A stretch of DNA of 64,000 bases from Lachnospiraceae bacterium (GCA_017509985.1 JAFWOE010000019.1:30524-94523), one strand, 5' to 3'. Shown: positions 45,978 through 55,171, counted from the stretch's first letter. The notes: generated by a model from the letters alone, not told the origin. Translations and numbers: made by a program.

Positions 45978-46142
45978 CTGTCCCTCTCTGTGATCATGAT
46001 TCCGCCGTCCCGCGGCCCGGCGGCCGCGTTCCGGCTCTTTTGTTCATCTTACAAAAAATAAGTATCCCTGTCGATATGTAAAACCGTATAATCTGAGTGC
46101 GTTCTTCGGCATTCCTTCATGGTAAAATGCTGAAAAATCTCC

Positions 46143-47402
46143 TCATCCGTGTGTCCGAAAACGCTTTTTCATCTCTTTTCGGATCGACCGGCATTTTCCG
46201 GATGATAAGGAGTAGTCCGAGCCTCCGTAGAATCTTTTCTCCAGGTCTTCGGCCAGAAGATCCAGGGTCCCGTCCGGGGCAAGCCGGAAGATGAACTCAC
46301 GGATCGACTCCCCTTTCTGCCGGGGGATCTTTTTCTTTGAAGCCCTTCGTTCGAGCCAGACCAGAACACCCGGAGGTGTATTTCTTTCAATTAACGATCG
46401 AATCCGGAATTTTAAACCCGTTATAAAATCCTTCCACTTCCCTGCGAATAATCCTCTCTTTCTCCGGGTGCGGACTCCGGAGTCGGCGCCGCCGATCCGT
46501 GCTGTCCAGGAGACCCGGTTCTTCGCGATCTTTCTTAAGATCAGGATCGCTGTCACTGCAGCTGCTGCCCCGATGATCAGCGCCGGGATCACCGGATTGA
46601 TCGGGATTTCTTCCATTACTTCCGCTGCAGGGTCCGGACCGGCCTGCGGCATCATCTCCGTGGGCGTACCCGCTTCCGAAGGAGAAGCAAACGATGCCAG
46701 CCATTCGAGCAGCTTTCTGACCAGTCCGAAGATTTCCAGAAAGAACATCCGGATTCCCTGAAGGACAGCCCCTGTAACAGCACCGCTCCTTGAAAACAGC
46801 CTGACCAGCAGGAAGATGATCCCTGCCGCAGCTGCCAGAGAGGCCGCCGCCAGCGCAAACGCTTTGCCGATCCCCTCGTTCATACCCTCTTCGCTCATAC
46901 GAAGACCGATCGCCGCAGCTGCGGTCAGGACCGTCACGATGATGACAAGGAAGGCCGAAGCGGTGTCCGGCTCGATCGCCGAATAGAAGACCACCAGCCA
47001 GACAAGGGCTGCGATCATCACATCGATGATCGTTATATGCCTGGCAAGCAGCTGCCTGCTCATGGCAAAATACATCGGAACATAAACCGAGATGCCCGAC
47101 CAGAGAAGGCATGTCAGAACATACGGGAAAGATATACTCCCTTCATAAAGAATTATATAAGCCGTGACTTCTCCTGCCGCAAGAATCAGGGAGGCCACGG
47201 CAAGGCGGGCCACAGTCGTTCCGCGCCGGAGGATCGCAATGTAGAACAGCGATACCGCAAGCGTCATCAGAAGCACCCATAAAACGCCGGGAGGAGGTGT
47301 TTCGGCATCGATCATAATAAAAGAGACCGCAGCGACCCAGACGATCGCAGAGACCGCCAGACATTCTGTAAAATAGGCAAATAGTTCGGCTTTTGTCTTC
47401 AT
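46143..47402 (-). CDS. DUF4129-type multi-pass membrane protein
   Basis: A 419-residue membrane protein with about seven hydrophobic helices in the first 290 residues and a cytoplasmic C-terminus (YGGSDYSLSSGKC, after GESIREFIFRLAP) like DUF4129. Third gene of a moxR-DUF58-DUF4129 set, usually linked to a transglutaminase-core domain. No transglutaminase Cys-His-Asp domain is seen in this protein. Its start overlaps the DUF58 stop (ATGA). A role in envelope or surface-protein maturation is an inference from the gene set. Confidence 0.75.
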   Translation of the reverse strand: MKTKAELFAYFTECLAVSAIVWVAAVSFIMIDAETPPPGVLWVLLMTLAVSLFYIAILRRGTTVARLAVASLILAAGEVTAYIILYEGSISFPYVLTCLLWSGISVYVPMYFAMSRQLLARHITIIDVMIAALVWLVVFYSAIEPDTASAFLVIIVTVLTAAAAIGLRMSEEGMNEGIGKAFALAAASLAAAAGIIFLLVRLFSRSGAVTGAVLQGIRMFFLEIFGLVRKLLEWLASFASPSEAGTPTEMMPQAGPDPAAEVMEEIPINPVIPALIIGAAAAVTAILILRKIAKNRVSWTARIGGADSGVRTRRKRGLFAGKWKDFITGLKFRIRSLIERNTPPGVLVWLERRASKKKIPRQKGESIREFIFRLAPDGTLDLLAEDLEKRFYGGSDYSLSSGKCRSIRKEMKKRFRTHG

Positions 47403-48610
47403 GCGGTTTTCCTCCGGATCCGGTCAAAAGAGAGACCGGCCCCTTCCTCTGAAGCGCAGATCAGTCCCGGTGAGACCGACCGCAGAGACTGGGCGAGCTT
47501 TCCGTTCAGGATCTCGTTCCGGCTTTCGCCGAGGATCCAGATCTGTCCGGCCTCTTCTGCAGCAGACAGAATGCCTCTTATATTGAATATCCCCGCCGAA
47601 TGCACCGATACTTTATGATCTGCCAGTTCAAAGAGGCAGTCTTCCAGCGAAACGCCGGGATCATCCGGTCTTAACAGTACGGAATCCTTCTCCTGTGTGG
47701 CCGGAAGAGCCAGTCCCACTGAAATGCCCTTCGCGGAAAGTTCCCAGAGAAGCGACGCCGCAATGCTCAGCGCTTCTTCCGGATCGGAAAGCCCGGCAGT
47801 TTCCACGATCAGCAGAAGCATCTGCGGCCGGATCATTTCAAACTGTTTTGTATAAAGCTCGTCCGACCGGGCGGCCATGCGCCAGTCGATCCGCTTCCAG
47901 CTGTCGCCGTGCCGGTATTCCCTTTCATCCCGGAGGACGGATATATCTTCCGTATAACCCGATTTCCCGGTATGGCCGCTCCAGATGTTTTTCAGGAGAA
48001 GTTCCGCGTTTACGGGAACGATCCTGGGCCATACCACAAAAGTCTTTCCCTTAAAGCAGTCCTTTTCGGAAACGGACTGCGTGAGCCCGAACCCGTCACC
48101 GGAACGAACGATCATCTTTCCGGGCCGGTAGACCCCCCGCGCCGTTCCGGTCCACTCGCAGTCCCAGGCGATTTCCCTGTGCCCCATAAGAAAAGCAAAG
48201 CGGCGCATATAAGCCTTTGCCAGGCCGGAATATTCCGCTTCTTCCGCGGAGAACTCGCGAAGTGACATCGATCCGTCCGGCGTAAGGCAGCTGTTCACCG
48301 GGACTTCCTGGCAGATTTCCAGCCATACCAGCGGCAGCAGCTTGTTGTTTTCGATAATATATTCCGCACGAACCGATCTGCCCACACTTAAAACGCAGCT
48401 CTCGGTCTGTACCATGACATCAAGGTCTTTTAATGAATACATTCCCCAAAGAAGGCTCATGAGTCCCAGGGCGCTCAGGGTCAGTAAAAGCACAGCGAGA
48501 GCGTCTGCGCCCAGCCACCAGGCTATCAGGGAAAGCGCAAACGATATCGCTATTACGTATTTGTTCACAAGAAGCGCAGACGTAAAGCCTACTCTCCTGC
48601 TTTTATTCAT
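47399..48610 (-). CDS. DUF58 domain protein
   Basis: A 403-residue protein with two N-terminal membrane helices (about residues 14-60) and the DUF58 domain. The family signature LRDEREYRHGDSWKRIDWRMAAR is seen in parts (YRHGDSWKRIDW). DUF58 proteins have a degenerate von Willebrand A fold and act with MoxR ATPases. The start is the ATG at 48610, overlapping the end of moxR; AAGGAG lies upstream within moxR. Confidence 0.9.
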   Translation of the reverse strand: MNKSRRVGFTSALLVNKYVIAISFALSLIAWWLGADALAVLLLTLSALGLMSLLWGMYSLKDLDVMVQTESCVLSVGRSVRAEYIIENNKLLPLVWLEICQEVPVNSCLTPDGSMSLREFSAEEAEYSGLAKAYMRRFAFLMGHREIAWDCEWTGTARGVYRPGKMIVRSGDGFGLTQSVSEKDCFKGKTFVVWPRIVPVNAELLLKNIWSGHTGKSGYTEDISVLRDEREYRHGDSWKRIDWRMAARSDELYTKQFEMIRPQMLLLIVETAGLSDPEEALSIAASLLWELSAKGISVGLALPATQEKDSVLLRPDDPGVSLEDCLFELADHKVSVHSAGIFNIRGILSAAEEAGQIWILGESRNEILNGKLAQSLRSVSPGLICASEEGAGLSFDRIRRKTA

Positions 48611-49568
48611 CAAAGATCTCCTTTGTAAGCGGAGGAACGGGAAGCGTATTCAGGATATTCATCAAGACGTCTTCGGCAGAACGGCCTTCCAGAGCTGCCC
48701 TGGAATCCATCATGAACCTGTGGCAGAGCACATAAGGCGCCAGCTTATGCACATCGTCCGGAATCACATACTCCCTGCCGCAGATCGCGGCATGACATTT
48801 GGAGATTTTATACAGGGCCCTGGTCGCACGCGGGCTCGCTCCCAGTTTCAGGGCCGGATCTTTTCTTGTCGCGTCGGTGACGGAAGCGATATACGCCATC
48901 AGTTCGTCGGTCACCTTTACTTCTTTCGCGATCCGGCTGCCCAGTTCGGTCAGTTCTTCCCTGTTTGTCACGACCTTCAGGTCTTCAAAAGGAATATCAT
49001 CGCCGACGAGCTTCAGCATCCGGACCTCTTCTTCGACCGACGGATAGCCCAGGGAAAGACAGATCATAAAACGGTCGGTCTGTGCGGCCGGAAGCCGGAA
49101 GGTCGATTCGGATTCCACCGGATTCTGTGTCGCCAGAACGCAGAATGATCTCGGCAGAGGAGAAGATTCCCCGTCGATCGTGATCTGACGTTCTTCCATT
49201 GCTTCGAGAAGCGCCGACTGAGTCCTCGGGATCGCGCGGTTCAGCTCGTCTGCCAGAAGCAGATTGGTCACGACGGGCCCTTCCAGGCGCTTGAATTCAC
49301 CGGTGGAACGGTCAAAAATATTCATGCCGATGATGTCGGACGGCAGCATATCCGGCGTAAACTGAATTCGCCCCGAATCGCAGCCAAGTGTCCTCGCAAG
49401 ACATTTAACCAGTGTCGTCTTGCCGACTCCCGGGAGGTCGTCGAGCAGAATATGTCCCTCGGCAAGTACAGCGGCAACGATAAGCCGGATCTGCTCCTCC
49501 TTGCCGACAATAACCTTTGAAATCTCTTCTCGTACCGAATGTTCGAGATCTTTCGCGTTTCTGTTCAT
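48603..49568 (-). CDS. MoxR family AAA+ ATPase
   Basis: A 321-residue ATPase with Walker A LPGVGKTTL, Walker B LLADELNRA, sensor LATQNPVESE and the arginine finger region near ATRALYKISK. MoxR proteins are chaperones that mature metal or surface complexes. The ATG at 49568 has GGAGG upstream; the frame runs open for 85 more codons but without family similarity. First of the moxR-DUF58-DUF4129 set, 23 nt after pepQ. Confidence 0.95.
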   Translation of the reverse strand: MNRNAKDLEHSVREEISKVIVGKEEQIRLIVAAVLAEGHILLDDLPGVGKTTLVKCLARTLGCDSGRIQFTPDMLPSDIIGMNIFDRSTGEFKRLEGPVVTNLLLADELNRAIPRTQSALLEAMEERQITIDGESSPLPRSFCVLATQNPVESESTFRLPAAQTDRFMICLSLGYPSVEEEVRMLKLVGDDIPFEDLKVVTNREELTELGSRIAKEVKVTDELMAYIASVTDATRKDPALKLGASPRATRALYKISKCHAAICGREYVIPDDVHKLAPYVLCHRFMMDSRAALEGRSAEDVLMNILNTLPVPPLTKEIFDE

Positions 49569-49591
49569 GGCACCTCCCTGACACGCTTTCG

Positions 49592-50653
49592 TCAGACGCC
49601 CAGTTCGATCAGTTCTTTCGGCGAATGACAGAGGAAACGATATCCTTCCCTGGTGACAACGACCATATCTTCGATCCGGACGCCGCCCCACCCCGGAATA
49701 TAGATGCCGGGTTCTACCGTTTCGATCATGTTTTCCTGTATAACGGAACAATCCGTTTTTGAAAGCCTCGGATTCTCGTGTATGTAAAGTCCTACGCTGT
49801 GCCCGAGCCCGTGGCCGAAGCATGCTCCGTACCCCGCGTCGGAAATGGCTTTCCGGGCGATCGCATCAATATCGCAGCCGCGCACACCGGCTTTCAGCTC
49901 TGCAAGCGCAGCTTCATTTGCCTGAAGCACGATATTATAAATTTCTTTCTGCTTTTCATCCGCCCTGCCAAGGACGACTGTCCGCGTCATATCCGAACAG
50001 TATCCGTCGATCGTACAGCCGAAGTCGATCGTGACAAAATCACCGGTTTCCAGTTTTTTATCCGAAGGGATCGCATGGGGCATGGAGGAGTTCACTCCGG
50101 AAGCGAAAATAGTATCAAAAGAAGTTTTTTCCGCGCCGAGTTTCTTCATCTGGTATTCCAGTTCGCAGGCGCCTTCTTTTTCCGTCATTCCCGGCTTCAG
50201 CATTCCGAGCAGGATCTCAAGAGCTTTATCGGCGATCCCGGCGGCTTTTTCCATCTTCGCGATCTCGTCTGCAGTCTTGATCTGACGCAGATTGTCCGCC
50301 CTGCTCCCGAGCCTTTCCCAGTTCCGGATGAACGGAAGCTTTTCCTGAAGGTCAAAAAGCTCGCTGCACCTCATCGAAAGATCTTCATAGGCGAACGTTT
50401 CGACCCCGTCTTCTTTCAGAAGCTCTTCGAGGATCTCATACCGTTTTCGTTCCGCGCTCTCTTCAGCAACGGTAAATTCCGATTCCGCTGCGGCGGCTTC
50501 CGTATATCTTGAATCGGTGATGAGCACCCGGCGGTTTCCGGAAAGATAAACGGCTCCTTCTCCGCCCCGAAAGCCGGAAATATACCGCATACTGACAGGA
50601 TCCGTGATCAGCACCGCCTGTGCTTCGGTCTCATTCAACAGTCTGTTAATCAT
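49592..50653 (-). CDS. pepQ: Xaa-Pro peptidase, M24B family
   Basis: A 353-residue metal-dependent aminopeptidase or dipeptidase for bonds before proline. The N-terminal creatinase-like domain is followed by the pita-bread domain with all ligands: Asp in TIDFGCTIDGYCSDMTRT (as DFGCTIDGYCSD), His in GHGLGHSVG, and Glu in VEPGIYIPGWGGVRIED. The ATG at 50653 has AGGAG upstream. Its leader contains a perfect 12-bp inverted repeat. Confidence 0.93.
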   Translation of the reverse strand: MINRLLNETEAQAVLITDPVSMRYISGFRGGEGAVYLSGNRRVLITDSRYTEAAAAESEFTVAEESAERKRYEILEELLKEDGVETFAYEDLSMRCSELFDLQEKLPFIRNWERLGSRADNLRQIKTADEIAKMEKAAGIADKALEILLGMLKPGMTEKEGACELEYQMKKLGAEKTSFDTIFASGVNSSMPHAIPSDKKLETGDFVTIDFGCTIDGYCSDMTRTVVLGRADEKQKEIYNIVLQANEAALAELKAGVRGCDIDAIARKAISDAGYGACFGHGLGHSVGLYIHENPRLSKTDCSVIQENMIETVEPGIYIPGWGGVRIEDMVVVTREGYRFLCHSPKELIELGV

Positions 50654-50673
50654 CACTTTTCTCCTTTTAAACG

Positions 50674-50707
50674 TTTGGGGATGAGATACCTATCTCATCC
50701 CCAAAAA
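50674..50707. promoter_or_regulatory. Perfect inverted repeat in the pepQ leader
   Basis: GGGGATGAGATA and TATCTCATCCCC are separated by 2 bp, 12-bp perfect arms, about 10 nt from the pepQ ribosome binding site. No T run follows on the minus strand, so it is more likely an operator or translation-control hairpin than a terminator. A second hairpin, TCTGCTG/CAGCAGA, lies upstream near 50736-50755. Confidence 0.5.
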
Positions 50708-50769
50708 GAACTCCCTTTGAAACTAAGTAATGCTCCCTCTCTGCTGTCAGGTCAGCAGACACCTTCGAT

Positions 50770-50798
50770 AATATAGCAGAACAATTATTGCGTGTCAA
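50770..50798 (-). promoter_or_regulatory. Promoter of pepQ
   Basis: TTGACA (50793-50798), 17 bp, TATATT (50770-50775), minus strand; about 115 nt of leader to the ATG. Confidence 0.75.
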
Positions 50799-50853
50799 TA
50801 CAGATTCCACAAGATATTGTGCCCTTTTCGCCGGAGCCTCATAGATATAGATA

Positions 50854-52164
50854 TCATCCTGCCGAAGAAGCCGAAGTCTCGGAAGCCTCTTCTGCTGGAA
50901 CGATGTTCGCGTATTTGATGACCTTCAGCATCGTCGAATAGACCTTCGCATAGTTCTTGATCATATCTTCCCCGTACTGGGCTTCGAGCATTTCGATCGT
51001 CATGCCGGAAGACTCTTCCAGCTCAGCTATGGCCTGTTTGTATTCCTCGCCGTCTTCCGACATACCTTCTTTTTCCCAGATCGCTTCGCGAATCAGTATA
51101 TTCTTGGCCGATTCCCTTGTGGCAATAGCTTTTTCATGATCGTAATATTCCTGTGTCAGATCGGCCGCTTCCAGCAATTCGGTCAGCGTCATGCCATAGG
51201 ACTGCGCCTGCGCTTCATTTGCTGCATCAAAATCAGCTTCGGCATCTTTTACATAAGAAGACGGAATCTGGGTTACCGTGGAATTATCCACGATATACTG
51301 AAGCAGTTCCATCTGCTCGGCCTCAAGAGCCATCTGACGCGCATTCTCTTCGAGCAGGTCCTTAACATACTTTCTGTAGCCTTCGACTGTCGTCTCCTCC
51401 GTCTGGGAATACTTCGCTACCCATTCATCGTTAAACTCAGGCATCGTCTTGATCGAATTCAGCGTAACGGTGAATACGGCATCCTTTCCGGCCATATCTT
51501 CGTTCCAGTAATCGTCCGGGAACTTTACTGTGATGTCCTTTACTTCGCCGGCCTTCATTCCGATAACGCCGTCTTCAAACCCGTCAATAAACGTGCCGCT
51601 TCCGATGACCAGGTCGTAACCGTTTCCTGTACCGCCTTCAAACGCTTCTCCGTCGATTTTGCCGACATAATCGATATTTGCGGTATCCCCGTCTGCGACA
51701 AGGGCATTTTTGTCCCCGGTTTCGACCGGAACGATCTGCGAGTCAATAAACTGCTGGACATCACTGTCGGTCGGTGCCGTATAGGCATCATGAATATCCA
51801 CATTGCTGTAATCGCAGAGCTCAACGCAGTCGGACGCGGAGACCCCCCCGTCGACAAGCGGGATCGCCAGAAGTGCTTCTTCCTCTTCCGTATAGACCAG
51901 TTCCTGTGCCGCGGCCTCGGATGCCGCCGACGTCTCGGAAGAAGCCGAAGACGACTCTTCTGCGGAGGATGCCGAAACAGCCGATGCTTCGGAAACGGCT
52001 GAAGAAGCTTCCGATACGGCTGATGCCGCTGAAGAGGCTGAACCGGTTTCCGATGCTTCGGACGCAGCCTTACTGTCTGCCGCTGTATTTCCTTCTGCTC
52101 CGCATGCTGTGAGTGCAAAAACGCAGGCCGCCGCAGTCAGCCAAACAACAATTTTCTTTTTCAT
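50854..52164 (-). CDS. Trigger-factor-like lipoprotein with FKBP peptidyl-prolyl isomerase domain
   Basis: A 436-residue secreted chaperone. A lipoprotein signal with lipobox LTACG ends near residue 21; then an Ala/Ser/Glu-rich linker (about 22-90), an FKBP domain (GDTANIDYVGKIDGEAFEGG, then GFEDGVIGMKAGE, about 155-240), and helical trigger-factor C-domain-like segments to the end. Such lipoproteins fold secreted proteins outside the cell. Eighteen nt after the deacetylase-like gene, probably one operon. Confidence 0.9.
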   Translation of the reverse strand: MKKKIVVWLTAAACVFALTACGAEGNTAADSKAASEASETGSASSAASAVSEASSAVSEASAVSASSAEESSSASSETSAASEAAAQELVYTEEEEALLAIPLVDGGVSASDCVELCDYSNVDIHDAYTAPTDSDVQQFIDSQIVPVETGDKNALVADGDTANIDYVGKIDGEAFEGGTGNGYDLVIGSGTFIDGFEDGVIGMKAGEVKDITVKFPDDYWNEDMAGKDAVFTVTLNSIKTMPEFNDEWVAKYSQTEETTVEGYRKYVKDLLEENARQMALEAEQMELLQYIVDNSTVTQIPSSYVKDAEADFDAANEAQAQSYGMTLTELLEAADLTQEYYDHEKAIATRESAKNILIREAIWEKEGMSEDGEEYKQAIAELEESSGMTIEMLEAQYGEDMIKNYAKVYSTMLKVIKYANIVPAEEASETSASSAG

Positions 52165-52182
52165 GGTTTTTTATCCTTTCCT

Positions 52183-53730
52183 TCAGGCTGCCGGTTCTTC
52201 TTCCGTCTCCTCTGCAGGTTCATCTTCCGATTCTGCGGAAGTTTCGTTTTCCGGCTCTCCGGATGGTTCTTCCGCTGTTTCTTCACGGAAGGCAGCCTCA
52301 AATTCACTGTTTGAATTGATCTCTGTGACAGCGATCCTCAGATACTCATTTCTGGCCAGCATTAATCCGGGCGTTTCATCCTCGGCGATCAGATAGATCC
52401 GAAATCCGAGGCCCTTCATAAGCGTATATTTTGTATTATTCTCATCGTACGGTGCCCAGCTGCCGATATCCGTCTGTCTCGGAAGCATGAGGATGTCCGA
52501 GCCGCCGATAAGGCCGGCTACCTGGTCTCTCCATGCAAAGGCATCGTTTTCTACCAGCGAATACTCGCTGCCGTAGCTGATCCTGTAACCGAAGCCGTTG
52601 GAGGCAAATCTCCATCCGCTGCTCTGCAGTGTTTCCAGAACGCTCTGCATCGCCTGGATCTGGTTTTCCGTATCAAATACCCCGTATGGATTGTTCTCTT
52701 CCGAAGCCAGATAAGAACTGGTCCGATACCCTAATATCCCGTTATAACCGGTCAGGCCGAGAATTCCCCTGGCATTGTTATAGGAAAAATCCGGATGTTC
52801 CCGGATAAAAGTCTCCAGCATCGGTACAAGATCATAATCCCCCATGTAGGATTCTTCATCCGCGTCCGTGTATTCTGTCCGGAGATATCCCTCCGAATCT
52901 ACCACAAGCCGCTTGGCAAAGTTCCCGTTCTGCCTGCTTAAGGGGTAAGAAACGTCTCTCTGCATGATAATGAGCGGTTTTTTTCCTTCGGGCACATCGA
53001 TCGTCTTGTTCAGGATCATATTGCCGCTTTCATCCGCCTGACCGAGCGCATAAATATCAATCAGTACGAAATCATCAGCATAGAGCTTATCAAGAATTTG
53101 TGAAAAATCTTTGACCGAAAGGTATCCTTCTTCATCTTCTATGGAAAGTGGGCCAAAAGAAAGAAAACGGACATCGCTGACCTGCTGTTCGACCACAACG
53201 ATCTGCGGTCCCTCTTCCGCCGAAGAATCCTCCGCAGACTGTCTGCTGTTTGATTTCAAAACCGCGGCAACAATCCCGAAAACGATCAGCACACAGAGAG
53301 CGCCGGCCCCGGCCATGATTGCGGCTTTCTTTAACGATGGATTATTTCGAAACCGTTCAAAGAAACTCCCGACGGCGTTTTTTTTGTGTGCAGCCTCTTC
53401 ATCCGTTTCATCCAGGGATATTTCGGGGATCTCATCTCCCTGTTTTTCCCCGGAGCCGCCTCCGTCTCTCTCTTCGTCCCCGAATTCTTTGTGATCCGTG
53501 AGTTCCTCTGAAAAACGGCTGAGACCGATCGTCTCCGTCTCTCTCAGATGATGATTTGCAAGGTCTTTGGTGTTAAAATCGTCAAGATCATCTTCCGAAT
53601 CAAAATCGTCAAAATCTTCATCCGAATCCAGAAAGCTCATGCTTTCCATATCCGGATCCGTATCATCAAAAGATACTTCAAAAGTATCTTCATCAAACAG
53701 GCTGTCTTCTCTTTCTGATAGATCTTTCAT
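52183..53730 (-). CDS. Membrane-anchored polysaccharide-deacetylase-like protein
   Basis: A 515-residue protein with a strikingly acidic cytoplasmic N-terminus (residues 1-115), one membrane helix (about 136-158), and an extracellular domain ending in an acidic Glu/Pro-rich tail. The extracellular part reads like the NodB-type deacetylases common in Lachnospiraceae (GLTGYNGILGYRTS, then LQSSGWRFASNGFGY). At the position where relatives, as I recall, carry a metal His in a SHxxGH-like motif, this protein has SNGFGY, so catalysis may be lost. This comparison is from memory. Confidence 0.6.
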   Translation of the reverse strand: MKDLSEREDSLFDEDTFEVSFDDTDPDMESMSFLDSDEDFDDFDSEDDLDDFNTKDLANHHLRETETIGLSRFSEELTDHKEFGDEERDGGGSGEKQGDEIPEISLDETDEEAAHKKNAVGSFFERFRNNPSLKKAAIMAGAGALCVLIVFGIVAAVLKSNSRQSAEDSSAEEGPQIVVVEQQVSDVRFLSFGPLSIEDEEGYLSVKDFSQILDKLYADDFVLIDIYALGQADESGNMILNKTIDVPEGKKPLIIMQRDVSYPLSRQNGNFAKRLVVDSEGYLRTEYTDADEESYMGDYDLVPMLETFIREHPDFSYNNARGILGLTGYNGILGYRTSSYLASEENNPYGVFDTENQIQAMQSVLETLQSSGWRFASNGFGYRISYGSEYSLVENDAFAWRDQVAGLIGGSDILMLPRQTDIGSWAPYDENNTKYTLMKGLGFRIYLIAEDETPGLMLARNEYLRIAVTEINSNSEFEAAFREETAEEPSGEPENETSAESEDEPAEETEEEPAA

Positions 53731-54064
53731 TCGAATTCTCCGTTCAGATCAAACCGGTATATCTGATGGATTATATCACATGTGTTTTCTATTAGCAAAT
53801 GTTACGCGGCAGTCTGTTATCTTTTCATTCGGCTGGGATTTCCCGCTGTCCGATGTCCGGACCGCTGCCTGCTGTTACAGAGTCTTTACCGCTAAAAATC
53901 CCATGGTATTATCGTCCGGCTGTAAACTGATCACAGGTCTTAGTATACATATGAAAAGCATCTGAGGATTTCTTGTTCAAAAAAGCCTGCTCTGCTGCTT
54001 CGTTTCCGCTCTTCTTATCACTTTTTCCCTTACCTGTCGAATCCGGCCTCATACTTGGATTTCA
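53731..54064. other. 334-nt gap between divergent genes
   Basis: Holds the minus-strand promoter of the deacetylase-like gene (53770-53798). The rest shows no gene or hairpin I can support, and no strong plus-strand promoter for the DUF6431 gene. Confidence 0.6.
53770..53798 (-). promoter_or_regulatory. Promoter of the deacetylase-like and lipoprotein genes
   Basis: TTGCTA (53793-53798), 17 bp, TATAAT (53770-53775) with an extended TG one base before the -10. Confidence 0.75.
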
Positions 54065-54667
54065 ATGAAAGCAGCAGTTCAGGAAATGGTTTTGATTTCG
54101 GATTACATTGTGGTTCGGAGCCGGTCCGGTCTGGAAGAATGCATCAGCCAGGAATCCCCGCTTTGTCCCGTATGCGGGAAGCCGCTGAAGTACCGTGACT
54201 CAAGGGTCCGGATCTATAAGTCCTACAACGGGCGGAAGCACCTTTTAAGGATCCGGCGTTTGAAGTGCGGCGGAAAAGACGGCTGCGGCAGGCTCCATAA
54301 TGAATTGCCGGAATTCATCATCCCCTATAAGCATTATGCTTCCGAGATTATCGAAAACGTGATCGACGGTGTTTCTACCCCCGGTGATCCGACAACGGAA
54401 GATTATCCCTGTGAAAAAACCATGCAGCGATGGGCGGCATGGTTTTCTTTTTACTGTTTTCTCTTTGAGATCACAGCCCGCTGCCTTAGAAAACAGAAAT
54501 TATTCCATCTGCGTCCGATCGGAAAAGAAGGCAGCTCTGTCCTGTCGGTCCTCCGACTGGAAGGTACGGGCTGGCTTTCTTTCCTCATTAGATATATTTA
54601 CAACTGCGGCGGAAGGCTGCCGGCCGGGAACCCGGAGGCCTTTTTTCGTCGGGAAAACTTTTCATGA
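54065..54667 (+). CDS. DUF6431 zinc-ribbon protein, probably mobile-element associated
   Basis: A 200-residue protein with CPVCGKPLKYRDSRVR and RRLKCGGKDGCGRLHNELPEFIIPYKHYASEII in parts: a four-Cys zinc ribbon followed by the RLHxELPxxIxPYK motif I associate with DUF6431. These proteins resemble the N-terminal ribbons of transposases and often stand near insertion sequences; no transposase catalytic domain is present. The start is uncertain (54065 or ATG at 54086). It has no clear ribosome binding site and could be a decaying remnant. Confidence 0.6.
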   Translation: MKAAVQEMVLISDYIVVRSRSGLEECISQESPLCPVCGKPLKYRDSRVRIYKSYNGRKHLLRIRRLKCGGKDGCGRLHNELPEFIIPYKHYASEIIENVIDGVSTPGDPTTEDYPCEKTMQRWAAWFSFYCFLFEITARCLRKQKLFHLRPIGKEGSSVLSVLRLEGTGWLSFLIRYIYNCGGRLPAGNPEAFFRRENFS

Positions 54668-54728
54668 TACGTCCCCCGGGACAAGGATCGTAAAGCCTGT
54701 TCTCTTTCGATCTGCACCTGCTTTGTCT

Positions 54729-54756
54729 TTGTGTTAAACGGTGATCCGTTTATACT
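54729..54756 (+). promoter_or_regulatory. Possible promoter of a small RNA
   Basis: TTGTGT (54729-54734), 16 bp, TATACT (54751-54756). Moderate match. Confidence 0.35.
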
Positions 54757-54762
54757 TACCCT

Positions 54763-54965
54763 GTATCTCTTCCGGTACGGCAGTTCAGGTGTCTGCTCAG
54801 GCATACCGGCTGTACCCTTCTGCCCGCTATGTCTCTCCTTCCAGCATTCTTGATATCCGACAAAGAGGTATTTCCGAAAACTGTACGTCCTGAAGCTGCA
54901 AAAGAAGCATCGTCTTTGTCTTTCTCTCCGGCATCGGAACATCTGCACCGCAGATGTTCCTTTTT
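54763..54965 (+). ncRNA. Candidate small RNA of about 200 nt
   Basis: Bounded by the possible promoter above and a strong terminator (54936-54965), with an internal stem GGTACGGC/GCTGTACC (one G-U). No reading frame with a ribosome binding site is seen inside. It does not look like 6S, SRP, tmRNA or RNase P. The alternative is a long 3' tail of the DUF6431 message. Confidence 0.3.
54936..54965 (+). terminator. Perfect intrinsic terminator in the gap before trkA
   Basis: GGAACATCTGC, 3-nt loop, GCAGATGTTCC, then TTTTT: an 11-bp perfect stem on the plus strand, 270 nt after the nearest gene. Confidence 0.85.
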
Positions 54966-55171
54966 CTGTTGCACACTGCTGTTCTCCAATCCTTTTCGCC
55001 GCAGCAATCGCTGAATACCGCTTTGAAAATGTCCGGGGCAACTTGCAAAGCCTTCTTTTCTTTACTGATTTTTTGAAGTATACTATAACATTATAATATG
55101 AATCTGCCGGGTTCCTTTTGATCCGGGCTCGTTTTGGCAGATCGGACAGATATTCTTTTTTGAGGTTTTCT

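Larger units (their letters stand above)
54668..55171. other. 504-nt gap without a supported protein gene
   Basis: Between DUF6431 and trkA. It contains a possible promoter at 54729-54756, a stem GGTACGGC/GCTGTACC, and a perfect intrinsic terminator at 54936-54965 on the plus strand, so a small RNA is possible. The last ~90 nt would hold the trkA promoter; a TATAAT lies near 55091-55096 with no good -35. Confidence 0.6.
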
